Assembly (NCBI GenBank): GCA_034440615.1
Contig: JAOTOM010004311.1
Span: forward strand, 27,501 to 91,500
DNA from: Ashinkailepas kermadecensis
Lineage: Eukaryota; Arthropoda; Thecostraca; Neolepadidae
Direction: 5' to 3'
DNA: 64,000 bases
Shown: one piece after another, positions 33,117 to 46,690 of the stretch
Layout: each line of letters starts with the position of its first letter
Position numbering within the stretch: position 1 is the first letter of the stretch
The notes under the pieces: generated by a model
What the model saw: only the letters and a program-made list of their open reading frames with translations
The model's database searches: none
Told to the model about the DNA's origin: nothing
Made by a program: the position numbers and the translations under genes

Positions 33117-35566
33117 ATAGAGAGATCTACAATCAGTCGTTTACTATGCACGAATTACACCTTGCCCTCAGCAAGTGTGGAAACATGTCGGTTGGGCCGG
33201 ACGACATCCATTACCCGTTTCTTAAACGACTTAGCAAAAACTCTCTAACGTACCTACTAGCGGCCATAAATGAACTGTACGAAAGCGACACGTTTCCCGC
33301 ATCCTGGCGACAGAGCGTAGTCATTCCATTGCCAAAGCCGCACAAAGATCACTCCACCCCAAAAGGTTATAGACCCATCTCACTCACTAGCTGTGCCAGC
33401 AAGTTAGTCGAACGCATGGTCAACACACGATTGAGGAAATTTCTGAGACACAACGACCTGCTCGACGAATTTCAGTGCGGCTTCCAGCGTCAAAAATCAA
33501 CCACAGACAATCTCATTAGATTAGTACATGACATAAAAAGTGGTCTACGCATCAAACGCACAACAGTAGCTGCCTACTTGGACATCACTGCCGCATTTGA
33601 CCGAGTACACAAATCCGCACTGGCACACAAACTCCACAAGATAGGCCTACGCGGACACATGGCACACTTTATTCTCAACTTCGTAAGAGACAGGACCCTT
33701 AAGGTCCGATGCGGCAGTGTCACATCAAACACCACAACACAGGAGCAGGGCCTGGCTCAGGGGAGCGTGCTCTCACCGAGCCTCTTCATCATCATGATCA
33801 ACGACATACTTGCTGACCATACTGACACTTCACTTAAGTACTCACTTTTCGCGGACGACATAGCCATTTGGACAACATCACAATGCTTCCTTAAAGGGGA
33901 AAAAACCATTCAAGCAGGACTAGACCACATTGCAAAGTGGTGCAAAACTTGGGGCTTAACCCTGTCCGCAGAAAAATCGGCCACCGTCACATATAGCCGT
34001 CTCCGCCCAACACCCAAAACTCTACTTAAAATCGATGGCAAGGCCATCGAACAGGTGAAATGCTTCAAGTTCTTAGGAGTACATTTAGACGAAAAACTCA
34101 GTTTCAACACCCACCTCACCACCATCTCAAAGCGATGTGCGAAGCGCGTCAACATACTCCGAGCACTAGCAGGCACAGACTGGGGCGGAGACAGGAAAAC
34201 ACTACTACGACTGTACACATCAATCACACGACCCATCCTAGAATACAACAGCATCTTTTTTGCCACCATTTCAGAAAGCCAGAGCCGAAAATTAGAAATC
34301 ATCCAAAACAGCTGCATCAGAACAGCCACAGGCGCCCTTCGCACCACACCGATAGCCAGTCTACTAGTGGACTCAAACACGGCCCCACTCCACGACCGGA
34401 GGACACAACAGCTGTGCCGCTACCACATCAAAGTCAAATCCATCAAAAATAATCCAGCACAGCGCTGCTTTACGCCTGATAGATACGACAAGAGCCGATT
34501 TGCGCGTAAGCTTCCACCATATAGCATTCAAATTTCCACGGCTCTCTCAGATCTAAACTTCGCAATGCCATCCACTGTAACTCGACCGCCCACTAGGCCA
34601 TTTTGGACTTTCAGTCAACCAAAGGTCGAGTACTTGATATCGGAAAAGAAATCCACTATCACATCGGCGGAAATTCTTGGCCTCTTCCACAAGTTCGCCG
34701 CTGACAACAAACACAAATCACTGGTATTCACGGATGGGTCGAAACACGAGGCAAAGGTAGGCATCGGCATCACTGAAGCAGGTCTCAGACTTTCAAAGCG
34801 TCTACCGGATAACTTCTCCATCTACTCCGCTGAAGCAGTGGCCATTTTGGCCGCCATCACCAGTCTCAAGAGACGTAAAGCTAGAAACGTAGTAATTTGC
34901 TCAGACTCCAAATCTGTCCTCCAGTCAATTACCAACACCCACGACTGTCCACATCACTTCATTGATATAATCCAACAATTCGTGGCCCATAACGTAAAGT
35001 TAAACTTTTCTTTCCTCTGGATTCCGGGCCACGTCAACACCCCAGGTAACGAAGAAGCAGATTGTCTCGCAAAGCAAGCCTTAGCATTGCACACTTACCC
35101 TAGCATGGAATATTCGGTAGACGACTGCAAAGCACTCCTACAACGCCACATTCGCCAACATCAACAGAACAAATGGACACAACACAACTCAACACAACAC
35201 AAATCCAACCACACCCACGCCATCAAACCAACAATAGGTACATGGAACTCATCAAATCAATCTCACCGACAAAAAGAGGTCATCCTCACTAGACTTAGAA
35301 CCGGTTGCACAAAACTAACACAGCCTCAATTAGAGGGTGACCAATACACAACACCACACTGCGGCACCTGCAACACCACGTTAAGCATAAGCCACATCCT
35401 GCTAGAATGTAGTAGCTTTAGCTCCCAAAGACAACCACTTAAGGCATTCTGCCAAAAAGAGGGCATCACCTTATCGCTTCCATCGCTTATCGGTGAAAAG
35501 CACCCAGAACTCCTTCAATTGCTATTTGAATATCTGTATGCCACACAACTAGCAGGGGCATTGTAG
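33117..35566 (+). pseudogene. LINE ORF2, reverse transcriptase and RNase H part
   Basis: Continuous to TAG at 35564-35566. RT motifs are intact: MSVGPDDIHYPFLK, VVIPLPKPHKD, YRPISLTSCASKLVERM, FQCGFQRQKSTTDNL, YLDITAAFDRV, GLAQGSVLSPSLFIIMIND, and the catalytic FADDIAIW at about 33848. RNase H keeps all four acids: VFTDGSK, SAEAVAIL, VICSDSKSV and GNEEADCLAK. A late CGTCNTTLSISHILLEC is the C-terminal cysteine motif. This half looks undamaged, so the element was probably intact until the two insertions. Confidence 0.93.
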
Positions 35567-36360
35567 GCACCACACCACCAACACTCACATCAACTCGCAA
35601 TGCATGACCGCGAAACACTCGAAGGAAACACGTAAATAGCCATTCCCGCATGGCGTCGGACGTACATGAGCCGATTTGCTTCTCAATTAGAAATAAATGG
35701 CTACCTAGTGGTGCCGTCGGAAGTGGATGAACCGACTTGCTTTAGGAAAACAAAAGCGAAAAATAAAAATAAAAATTAGCATAACGTAAAACGACAACCC
35801 AGAGGAGCCATCGGACGTAGATGAGCCGATTTGTCTAGCAACTCATAACGTAAACGGCTACGCAGAGGAACAGCGGACATAGAAGAGCCGAATTGCAAAA
35901 TACCGTACTAACACAACTGACAACCCTGCATGGCATGCTTAGACTAACCCGCTACTAACAACTAAACCGCGGCAGCCGGCGTGATAGGCGGTGTGAACAA
36001 TTACCTCCTTGTTCGCACGGAAAAGATCCCTCGGTGCTCTTCGATAAGAGTAGGCTAAAGCCGGCACCCTGGCAAAATCAACTTCTCGTCACTCTCACAA
36101 CACCCCCAATCCCACCCAAAACTACAAATTATTTTGTGGAGGAGTAAAGTAAAACTAAACCATTTAAACAACAGGAAACTGTCCTCAACCGAGACCATCG
36201 CCTTCAACACCTAAAATATCACGTAAACTAACGTAAAATTCCTTAACGTAAATGTCCACTTGCCCAATCACACACGCTCGCTTTATAGACAGACAGGTAA
36301 CGTACTCGCTTTAAAGGCGGCGCAAATGACCTTCATGGTCCGGCACGCCTAAAAAAATCA
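35567..36360 (+). repeat. LINE 3' UTR with tandem GAGCCGA-type motifs
   Basis: At least four copies of a motif like TCGGACGTAGATGAGCCGAT follow each other at about 35655, 35718, 35806 and 35873, separated by ACGTAAA-rich spacers. Similar short tandem motifs are known in the 3' UTR of I-type LINEs. A further stretch to about 36358 ends in an A-run. Confidence 0.7.
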
Positions 36361-37689
36361 CTCTCCCCCCCCACGCCAAGTGCACCTCGTGACACCGCAC
36401 CGTGAATCGCGCTGCGGTGTCGAAGTGCGGTAGCACGCCTCCGTGGCGTAAGAATTGTGAAGCGAGATTCAAAGAGCCCCCACCAGTAGCTTCTCAGGGA
36501 GGTCAATTGCACCTTTTGCCGCCCTTCGAGACGCCACTGTCACTCGGTATTTTGCGTTACAATAATTTCTCCGGAAGCCTATCCCCAATATCAATTGGTA
36601 TTCATAACGGGAGGAAAATAGGAAAGACACGATCGATAAAGACACGACAATACTACCATATGAAATAACAAGAAAATAAAAATAGGTCACACGAAAGCCA
36701 CAGAAAAACGCGTCGGTGTTGTCTTGGCTCCCATGCAAAAATTTGAATGCTCCCCTACCGTCCAGTTCCCTCTCCATAGAAAATCCGTGCGGACACCAAT
36801 GGACAGGGAAACTATAAAAGCTCCTATGTTGAATCTGAACGACATTTGTGAGAACCAAATCAAAATTGAGTTGGGAATGGTGCCTCAAAAGCATATAAGC
36901 GACACCGATGAACGATAATTACTTTTGTATAAATGAATATTTAGGGTGATAAATAATCTAACATGTTCAATAATTTGACCGTATTATTCGTTGTAAGTTC
37001 AGCCACTAGATGTCAGCAGCAATGCTCATCATAAGCTAGCTGCGGCCATATTTTGCGAAAGAAAGACGAACGAGTTGAAGTCTTTGTAAACAAAATATAG
37101 GACAGTTGAATTGTGTTGAGTGGCTGCGTAAGAATTGTGAAGGTGTTGTAGGGGTCAATGTGCGGGTTTCCAGCGTCGTGATCTTAGCCAAGCAGCATTA
37201 ATTACGCTCGGTGTGAAGTTACAGCACTATAACACGCTAAACTTTGTCGATATCAGCTCGTTACGCACATAGACTAGGCAGGTACGTGCATATCATTTGA
37301 ACTCATCCATACGAACTTTCAGGTCAAGGTGAGGTGGGTAGGGGAAGAGGGGAGTTTCTGAACACTTAAGATATCATACAACAAATACCTAGCTCTACTG
37401 CTGCTTCTGTATGGCCAAACTAGTAATTGCACTGTGTTTACTGAACACAAAAATGAACAAGCTATCCATATTCAAGCAGTTCCTTTTGATGAAAATCCTC
37501 TAACCAATTGCAAAGAGCAACTATAAAACAGGTAATTATTTTGTAGTGGCGTACTGTATTCTGAATGGGAAAGTGTGGTTGTGCAGGATTACTTGACTGT
37601 AGCTGTTGTGGGCAGAGTGGGAAACTTGCTTTCTGGGTTGGGAGTCGGAGTGCATAAAGATTTCTTCCGGAGTACATTTTCATGGACAT
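36361..37689. other. Non-coding, no gene seen
   Basis: Mixed unique sequence between the LINE and the first MITE. The longest open frame (36469-36894, minus) has no start context or domain and is not called. Confidence 0.45.
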
Positions 37690-37691
37690 TA

Positions 37692-38456
37692 GTCGGTTTT
37701 ACAGCGGAACTTTGCTCCCAGGTCCCGTAGTCTCAGGAACAAGATAGAGGGAGAAGACCCGGCATAGTGATCTGCATAAATTAAAAGCGACCAAATATAA
37801 TTCTCGCATCAGTTTTAATAACAAAATATGTTTTACTATTGACGCTGCTGAAATAAGTAGAATTAAACTTACGAATATCAGCAAATTGCAATACGCTTTC
37901 TAATTTACGTCGAGACTGCACTCAGCTCTACGGTATCTGGCAGCCAACGGATGACTGCCAGATGACAAATTGGCACTGTGGTTAAATTAGCGAAGGATGC
38001 GGTTATAAGCCAATTTCCTGAGCAACGGTACAGAAAATGATAACAAAAGTACACTTAATCGATGTCAACCAAGTTATAAATCCATACCTGATACTGCCGA
38101 CATGCTCACGCCGCACAACTAATAAATATTAACAACACACCCCACGAGTAGGACGCTCGTGCACCTACTGATTTGTTCCCTGCCACGTACTGGGATATAG
38201 GTTTCGGAATATTAAATGGTTTAAGGAAAATTATACTAAAACAATCAGTCTAAAATCGTTTTATTCTCACCACCAAGAAACAAGTTTTGTCAATGAAAAA
38301 GCTGAGAAAATTGAGTGAAATCAATTCTTGTTAATAATAAATGTTCTTTGGTGTACTTTTTTAGTTCATGTCTGGAATGTTTAGGTGAAGCAAGGAATGA
38401 CTTGGAAGGATGAAAAGCGACTAGACGGGAGAGCAAATTGCCGCTGTAAAACCGAC
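37692..38456. mobile_element. MITE-like element with TA flanks, 765 bp
   Basis: GTCGGTTTTACAGCGG at 37692-37707 is perfectly inverted at 38441-38456, and the match continues imperfectly (TTTGCTC) to about 27 bp. TA stands immediately outside both ends (37690-37691 and 38457-38458), the target duplication of Tc1/mariner-type elements. No transposase is encoded, so it would be non-autonomous. Confidence 0.7.
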
Positions 38457-38482
38457 TATTGTTTTTATGCATGGAATCTGTT

Positions 38483-38829
38483 GGTAATCTTTACCTTTCG
38501 GCCAACACATACTGCCAAGGTTAGTGATTTGTAAAGAGTTGTCTATACAATGTCTCATATATTTCATGATGTCATGGCCAAAAAATTGGCTTCGGGGGAT
38601 TCTATTTTTCTGGTTAGGTTAGGTTCGGTTAGATTAGATTATATTATGCTATGATACATTTTGTATATTATGCTACATTATCTTAGTCTAGGTTAGGTGG
38701 TAATCTTTACCAACACCCAACTCCTGTGACGTCACTTCCCTGACTCCTGTGACGTCACTGTTCCCCACTGTACACCTCTGCAAATCACTAACCTTGGCAG
38801 TATGTGTCGGCCGAAAGGTAAAGATTACC
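38483..38829. mobile_element. MITE with long inverted repeats and 9-bp target duplication, 347 bp
   Basis: GGTAATCTTTACCTTTCGGC at 38483 continues for about 48 bp (to ...GTTAGTGATTTG) and is mirrored at 38782-38829 with about one mismatch. GAATCTGTT stands on both sides (38474-38482 and 38830-38838). A 9-bp duplication fits Mutator or Merlin type families. A third partial copy of the end (GGTAATCTTTACCAACAC) lies inside at about 38699, and two CTCCTGTGACGTCACT repeats lie at about 38725-38760. Confidence 0.85.
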
Positions 38830-38838
38830 GAATCTGTT

Positions 38839-40540
38839 TACCAGTACCGACCAGAAAAACCTAAAGCAGTACCTACATAATATGCATAAGTAATATTCTT
38901 ATTTTTGGTCAAATCTACTGTCAAAACATAGGAACAAAGAAGTGAACAATGGATGGCACCACCCGGCAGTGACTCGTAATAATCAGCACTGTTTTGTTTC
39001 TCATACCTCACAGGAGCAATGTGCTTTCCTTTCACTTTTGGTCTCAGTACAAGGCTAGCCATATGAAAAACAAAAACAAAACTTCACACTTCACCCTCAG
39101 CTCAGAGCGCATACCTACCTATGCAGCCAATTTCCTACGTAATAATATGAACGCAACTGCTACCGCACATGCCAGTAATAATATGAACGTAACTCTGCTA
39201 CCGCACACGCCACAGTTGGATGTGATCAAAGCAAAGGAGCAGTCAAGGTCTTGTGTTTGTAGCATGACACTGTTAACATGTGTTCAAAGTTGCTAATGGT
39301 TATGACATCATATAAAAGCTACCTTGCATTGATTGGTTGACAAACAGATTTCGGAACAGAAAATGATACGTAGCCAATTCTGATCAGTGGCCTCCTAGAC
39401 TCCGGAGAATGTCTCTTAAAACTGTCAAAATTTCCCACTATATGGGTGGCAGGAACACAGATTTTCCGAGATGTGGCTCCAAAGCCGGAGAACAGTGTAC
39501 TCAGTGTGCATGCGCATCAACTTTGGCGAGTTGTTGTCGGCAATTCCGGTGGTTGAGATTGATGGAGTGTGTGAGGATGTGGTCTGGCTGCTGACTGCTA
39601 CAAAAAGTGGCTAGTTTGAGTGGTGACCATCGGTGGAATAACCAGCATTTTTTTGGGTGTCATTCTGTGTTTGTTTTTATTGATATCTTTATTCCCACAT
39701 TTGTGTCGGAGTACATGTGAAGCCCATCCCATCCAGTATGAACCCAGAGTGCAAAAATATTTTCAGAGATAGAATATCTTCAGAAGTGCCTTAATTCCCA
39801 CCCTGGTTGTGGGTGCTGTATTGGTATGACCAGCACAGTTGATTCACCCCTAAACTCCAAGAACCAACTGACTGTAGCTGTTGTAGTACAAGTTATTAGT
39901 AGCTGCTAAAAATACTTTTATAATTGCAAACAAGCAGAGGTCACTTCCTAATGGTTTTCTAAGGCTCTTGGAAGCCTAAAATTGTGGCCACAGACTTTGC
40001 TAGCTCCATATGCAAAGAATAGATAGAACTATGTGATTGGACCTTCATGTTTCAGTAGAGGTGGGTCCTTCATTTATGAATCTGTCATCTTTATTTATGA
40101 GCTGAACATGATATGGGAGACATCCAAAGGTAGGTGTTTGGGAAATGGAACATCTTCAGATACTGCTTCCCTCTCATCTGGTTCTCTCACCTGGTTGGCT
40201 CCCCATATTGATATACTGAAGCATCACTCACCCAGAGATGAGTTCTGTGCCTAATGAAGGGGAGCCCGTATCTGCAGTTATGCCAGTCCCCTAGATTAAA
40301 TAAAAATTTAGTTATTAGATACAGGCAAGACACAGGAACTGGAAAGTGTACCTTAAGCAGAATTTATATGCTTAGAGTAGCCACTACATCTGCTAATATG
40401 TTGTTGTCAGTCAAGACTTCTGAAATAGAGAATATAGAGTTTGAATATAGAGATTGAATACAGAGATTGAATATAGAGATATATAGAGATCTCTATATTC
40501 TAAATATAGAAAAGTAAAGCTACTTTTCAAATTTGATTAG
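38839..40540. other. Non-coding, no gene seen
   Basis: AT-rich with a two-copy 41-bp repeat around 39140-39210 (TAATAATATGAACG) and an old copy of the hairpin retroposon core at about 39822-39875. A palindromic ATAGAGAT simple-repeat cluster lies at 40430-40510. Confidence 0.5.
40485..40500. repeat. Perfect palindrome TATAGAGATCTCTATA
   Basis: A 16-bp perfect palindrome at the end of a short GAATATAGAGATT tandem cluster (about 40438-40500). Confidence 0.8.
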
Positions 40541-40544
40541 TATA

Positions 40545-41868
40545 TTATGGTTAATCTATTCAGTATATTCGTACAACAATGTGCAGAGATTTGAGTGCAG
40601 TGCAGCTTTAAATGCACCCAGGTCTGTCAAGGCTACTACGTCATCAGGCAATGAGTTCCAGGTGGCACAGCATCTGTGGCTAAACAATCTCTTCCTACAA
40701 TCCACTGATGCAGGCCGGTGAGCCAATTTCAGTGAGTGTCCATGTGTGTTCACCAATTGTGCCAGCACAAACATGTCAGGGATCTTAATGGCAGAATGGC
40801 CATGAAATATCTTCCAACATATCATGATGTCTGCTCAAATTAGTTTACCTTTCACTGAGTGCAGACCTAGTTTCTGTAATATGGCACCATAATCCAGACC
40901 TTCCATCCCCTGTGTTTTGTGTCCACCTTCTTTGTACTGATTCTAGTTGCCTTAAATCACCTATGTAACCTGGTATTCCAAACACACTATGCAAACTCTA
41001 AAAGAGGCCTGACATGTGTAATGTATAGGGTTTTCATAAATTCAGGAGAACGACATAAAGTAGAACTTAGTACTTAGTAGGTTGCTGGCAAGACTTCCAA
41101 CTTTCTGTACTATACCAGCAATGTGTTGATGGAAATGCAAGTTTTTATCTACTGTGATGCCTAGGTCAGTATGCATCTCAACAAAGCTTACCTGAAATCC
41201 ATCTAGGTAATAGTGTGCAAAGGTGCCAAGATTTTTTCCAGTCATATGAGCCGAGGTATGCTGTGAGAAATGCACATTTCTTGGAGTTCATTGCTAGTCC
41301 CCATGACTTGGCAGTACTAACCAATGTATCAATGTCTTTTTGTTCCTGTGAAGTGCCAGCCAGCAGGTCTGTGACAGATTTGTACTTCAGTTTCATGTAT
41401 ATCTTTAGGTCATCTGCAAAAACCTTGAACTGGGAGTGTATACCATGAGGCACATAATTCACAAATCAAGAATAACACAGGACCTAGTATAGAGGCCTGA
41501 GGTACTCCACTTGGAGCATTCTTTGGTTTGCTGGAAAAGCCAGAGACATGCACCTTCATTTCCCTCCCACAAATAAAATATTGGATCCAGGCAAGGATTA
41601 TCTCTGAAATTCCCAGAGCTCTCAGTTTTGTTAGTAGCAGCACATGATTAACAACATCAAATGCCTTTGAAAAATCAAAGAAAATTACATCCACCATATA
41701 GCCCTCATCTAGCCAGGTAGAGACGGTCTCATATGTTAGCAGTAGTTGATCCTCTACGGAACATCCATGACGGAAGCCAAATTGTCCTTGGTCCAGCAAG
41801 TGAAGGAACTCCAAATGTTCTGTGAGCTTCTGAACAATCATGCCTTGAACCCTTTTTAAAAATTGGAA
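40545..41868 (-). mobile_element. CR1-like LINE fragment with RT core, decayed
   Basis: Minus strand: PIFKKGS-like start at about 41868 with a deletion after it, then QGQFGFRHGCSVEDQLLLTY, DFSKAFDVVNHVLLLTKL, GVPQASILGPVLF, and after a frameshift VFADDLKIYMKLKY (the catalytic ADD box). Further down come LGITVDKNLHFHQHI, GHSLKLAHRPASVDCRKRLF and WNSLPDDVV. This order is the second half of a CR1-type ORF2. At least two frameshifts; no endonuclease is present. Confidence 0.87.
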
Positions 41869-44800
41869 TAGCTTGTGAAGTTTTCCCTTACCTACCTACC
41901 TAGGTACCTAGGCACCTACCTACCTAGGTAGGTACCTAGGTACCTGCCCAGTCTGTAAAGTGAAGTGTTGAATGAAGCATGGAACAAAATAAGTTACTGT
42001 AGCAAATACTGTATAGGCTGATTGTGCTGAACACTCGCTTTTTCTGGTATACCTACTTCTGCATTTTGGCAGGTAGGTAGGTAGGTACCTACCTAGGTAC
42101 CTACCTAATTAAGAATTGGACTAACCTAAAGTCATACAATCATAATGTATTCAGACTTAGTATGGGCCACATATCCACCAGAATTAAGCCTGTAAAGGGA
42201 AGATGCTATAATCCTGTACAAAAAGATACCCAACACCCCAACCAATAACACATCCTAACTTATAAGAAACTAACTAGGTACCAAGGTAGGTACTTAAGTG
42301 GCATTAACCTTGGTCAATGCATGGTATTTGTATAGAATAAGCCACTGAGCACACATTGGAAAAGCTTGGTATGGATTGGACTTGTTGGAGCTTTCCTGGC
42401 AGATTCTTCCTCTACCATGTCTTTGGGAAATCAAATATAGGGGAAGATACCAAGGTATGTGAGACTTTGGTAAAATCCTTCTTTTTAAAATCATTCCATT
42501 TGGCATTGACACAGCAGATGACAGGCCCCTTCAGTGATGTAACGATATGCAATTCAACATCAGTAGGTTAGGTTAGATTTTCTTTGTAGTTTTACATTAT
42601 TATTCATGATACACCACCTAATGATGATGATATGCCACCAAAAAAACTTTTTTTTCTGTACAATTCTCAACTTCAATTACTTGAACTTCAGTTGCTTATA
42701 ACTTAAATGCTTTCATTTCCTAAATCAGCCAATATCGAATCAATTTCAGCATAGTGTACATAAGTGCAGATATAAATTTATGCTTGAAAGTGAAGATGAG
42801 TTAGAGAAATAGTGGTTTCATTTTCCATTTTGGGAAATTCAAATTATGTCCGTAATTGGGAATGCTTGTTTCCAAAAATTGAAATACAAAACTATCATTC
42901 ATGAACCATTTATGGTATATTGTGGCCATGGAAAAATATAATGGTCTCTACTGGTAATGATCAAGTTGCTGCTTTTTGTCACATGATGTCCTATCTCAGG
43001 AACTCCACATATCTATGTGATATCATTGCTTCATGCAAGGCAAAGAATCATACCACTGACCTGAAGAATGTGTTTTGTGAATAAAATTCAAGATTAAAAC
43101 ATAAGAGGCAAAGTTATTAAAACAACATATTAACCTACTTCAACTGGATAAATTTCCTGATTCACTGTTGCTTCCTTTAAAAAAAATGTTAAGATTATAC
43201 TTCAACTGGGGTTTTCTTAACTCCATGACCAAACTGACATAATAAGATGCTACCATATCAATGTGACCAGCTATAACACATAATTTTACTTTACTTCATG
43301 ATAAAATTGATTTGAATGCAATGATGATGCAATAGGTTCCAAAAATAATGATACTGGTGTGTCAGCATACCAATTTTTGGAAACTAGCTAGCATTCCAAA
43401 TTATGGCAACGATTAAAAAAAAGGAAATGGAAACCACTGTTTCACTGACCGAGATAGGATTTGGAGAAGAATATATCGGAGTACCACATTTATTAAGATG
43501 ATTAGGATGATGTTGACTCATTTATGTTGCAAATGGTTGCTTCTTAGCTCCCAAATCTGTTTCTGTATGCATTGCACTGCATGCAACTGGCAACAAACTA
43601 GGTGTTGCCTCATCCTTCATTGACACCAAGTTATCTGTCATTATCTACCAGGCATGACTAAAACTGAGAACATTCAGGACTTTGTGGTGCCAAAACATCC
43701 ACACAGTAGATTCTTCCAAAAAGAAAGTTCATTAATTGTGTGAAGCAGTTTGGGCACAACTGGAACAGGCAATACACATTGACTGACCGACCATCCTGCA
43801 ACTACTCTTATGCAAACAATAGTTTCTTAGCAAACTTAGCCTAACAAGCAAATATACTGCCTTGAGATGGCACCATTTACACACCATTGGAGTGCTTGCA
43901 TGGAAGATATATTGTGCTCATACATATACAAATCTAACCTAACCTAGCCAAATAAGCCACCTTGATAAATCACTTTTATATATCACCATTATCAAATATG
44001 ACATTATCAAAGAGCTTTCATATTCTGCTGCTATTTCCACTGCCAATCCTGTTAGCCATTTTGGAGTTGTCTTCTGCATGTATGGAATCATTGCATTGCA
44101 TGCATAATTAATATGGGATTAAGCTGGGAAATAGGCATTTGCAACAGGGGGGTGTTGAACATGTCAGTGGACAGTTAGAGCAGATAATTCTTAAACATGT
44201 CTAGTATTTACTGTAAAACAATGATACCTGTGCAAGTCCATTGGGTCCATATATATCTGGGTAGTTAGATAGGTATGTAGACCTACCCATGGAATTGATT
44301 TTTGTTTTGGTTTGCCACTCATGAAAGTTGCTCCTTTTGTTAGGTATCTCCTACTGCATATCAAAGAGTTTATTCTTATTCCAGGTATGTAACATAGGGA
44401 GTGAGTGTTTTCTTTGGTGAAACAGTAAATCAGCATGATGATATATCAGAGCCTACAGATGATGTTCCAAGCCTAGGAAGTGCAATTAATTGTAATGTTC
44501 AAGATCTATTATATTGATATTGCAAGTATACAGTCATAAAGTGTTAAGGCTTAACAAGAGCCACAGGGGCCCATCTGGGTTAAGCCTATCTGGAAAAGGT
44601 ATTAGAAATGTACATACTCTCACCCCATCAATCCCTTACCCCAAGTTCCTAGGAAGCTATATGTCGCAGCCTATCTAGCATATGGGTGACAGTGACATAT
44701 TACAAGTATATGGTGTATGGTATATGGGTAACCCATAATGACAAGTATATGGGTGACATAGTGACTGTGTCACAATGATACAGTTCCATACGATATGCAT

Positions 44801-46690
44801 AGTACCATGTTAGAGTACTATCCATCGCAGACAACCCAGCTCAGTTATTTCTCTTAGTTTGCCCTCCAGAGCATGGCAAACTTGGCAGTTTTCCAATTTT
44901 GCTCATTTTTGGCCTGTCGATAAATCTTGAAACGAACAAGTCGAAAAGTTATTGTCCGATTTCGAATTTCCGACATCCACATGATGTCCAATTGATTGCA
45001 CTATCTTTCCGTAATGCTATTCGCGTTCAAAGGTCCCATAGGAAAGGCGCCAAGTGGCAAAAACCATTTCCTATAGCATTACGGTAATTCAGTTGTTTTT
45101 TTTTGCTCCCAGATGACGTCCTAATTGTCCGATTTCAAAATTTCGTACACTAGTCGACTCCCCGGAAAATATCACGTTGATTGATGTATCTTGTGACAAC
45201 TTTATATAAGCATTGAAAGCACATGTGTACTCTTTTTCCCATACTTCATCAATATCAGACAAATTATGCAATAGTTTTAGGTCAACCTAGCCAGATATTC
45301 CCAGAAGTGAGCATAATTATGTAATTTCTGGGTACATGTGAATTGTGAAAGTCTTGTTTGTGGTGGGTCATCTGTTAGTAAAAAGGAATCTGACATACTT
45401 AGGCAGGGAAATGTAAACCATGTAGATATTATAAAGGATTATAGAACTGATAAAGATATCCATGGATTGTACTGTAGATTAGTTTGCATTCAGCATGAAG
45501 CCCTAAGACAAAGTATATGTTGGTACCATAAATGTGCATGCTAATAAATATATGTATTGCTCTAATTATACCTGTTGGACAGACTGCTAGGTATGGTATA
45601 CTATTTATGCAATGCATTGTCTGAAAATTGGATTGGGTGCTACAGGGGAAATTAAAATTGGAATTAGTTACCAGAGAGTGGACATTATTCATTCATACAG
45701 TGGGGCATATATAGGCAGGCCACTTTCTGAGTAATCATTGCCCTTTCTTTGTATTTTTCTCATTGTCTAATTTGTCTTGTCTGCACAGTTATTGACAAGA
45801 TAACATGATTGTAACAAAAATGCCCACAGGAAGTATGCATTGGGAAGATTCTACATAGCATCACATACAATAGAATAGCCTGTGTCTGCTGCACACACTC
45901 TGTGACTTGTTGATTGCATGCCAACAAGGTTGGGGTCATTGTCTTGTCCTGGATGTCTGATATCTGGAATATTAAGCCACTGGGCATTATCCACTCTTGT
46001 CAAAAGATTGAATGGAGTTGTTTGAAGATGACTGTGGTCTTATTGCTATTGGATACAATGTCCAAAATTTGAAGAATAAAAAAATACAAAAAGGAGCTTT
46101 TTCTGTCAGAGAATGAAGAAGAAAAAATTTCCTCAAAATTGGAATGCCACAAAATTTCCTCACAAAATACAAGACTTCAAAAACTAAAATCCAACTGTGA
46201 TGCTAGCATATATCAATGCATGAGCATTTCTACTGTTGGGAATGGGGGAATGTGCAAATTTTGTGAAGTTCCATATTTTGCTTTGCATCATTGTATTGCA
46301 CAATTTACCTAAAGACCATGTTATTGTCTATGGCAGCACCCAACCTTCCATGGCAAATCCTTATTCACTGGCTTCCACCCCTGTTTGTGTTAGGGTATGC
46401 TATGTTTGATCAAATTAGGTAGGCCAGGCTAAGCTACTTAAGGGTGGGTTATGTGTGATTTGGCTATGCTAAGCTGATTTATTTTGGGGAGGGACATCCT
46501 TGTAGAAATTAGGGGCCTCCTGAGGAGGCTTCTATGATTTACTTTGGATATCTTACCCATCTTGTGTGACTTCTCTTGGGTTATGGGTCCTCCTCTTCTT
46601 ATAGAGACCTTACTTTGCAAATCAGGTACCTACCCTCACATCTTGGAAGCATCCATCTGCTGTTGGGTGTTTTTTTTTGCTGAACATCAA
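41869..46690. other. AT-rich non-coding DNA
   Basis: No supported exon in nearly 5 kb. It holds (CCTA/GGTAC)n clusters at 41885-41945 and 42065-42110 that are self-complementary, and a 12-bp inverted pair CCGTAATGCTAT/ATAGCATTACGG (45009-45020, 45073-45084). Codon-like sequence is absent. Confidence 0.5.

Larger units (their letters stand above)
27355..36360 (+). mobile_element. I-clade non-LTR retrotransposon (LINE), split by two insertions
   Basis: In order: ORF1 with zinc knuckles, ORF2 with apurinic-type endonuclease, reverse transcriptase and RNase H, then a 3' UTR with short tandem repeats. RNase H in a LINE with this layout points to the I/LOA/R1 group; I favour the I clade. ORF2 is interrupted at 30103-31717 and 32074-33116. 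The 5' end is probably truncated: ORF1 has no obvious initiator and the 5' UTR is missing or lost at the Gypsy boundary. The 3' end is about 36350, near GCACGCCTAAAAAAATCA, by inference. Confidence 0.9.
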
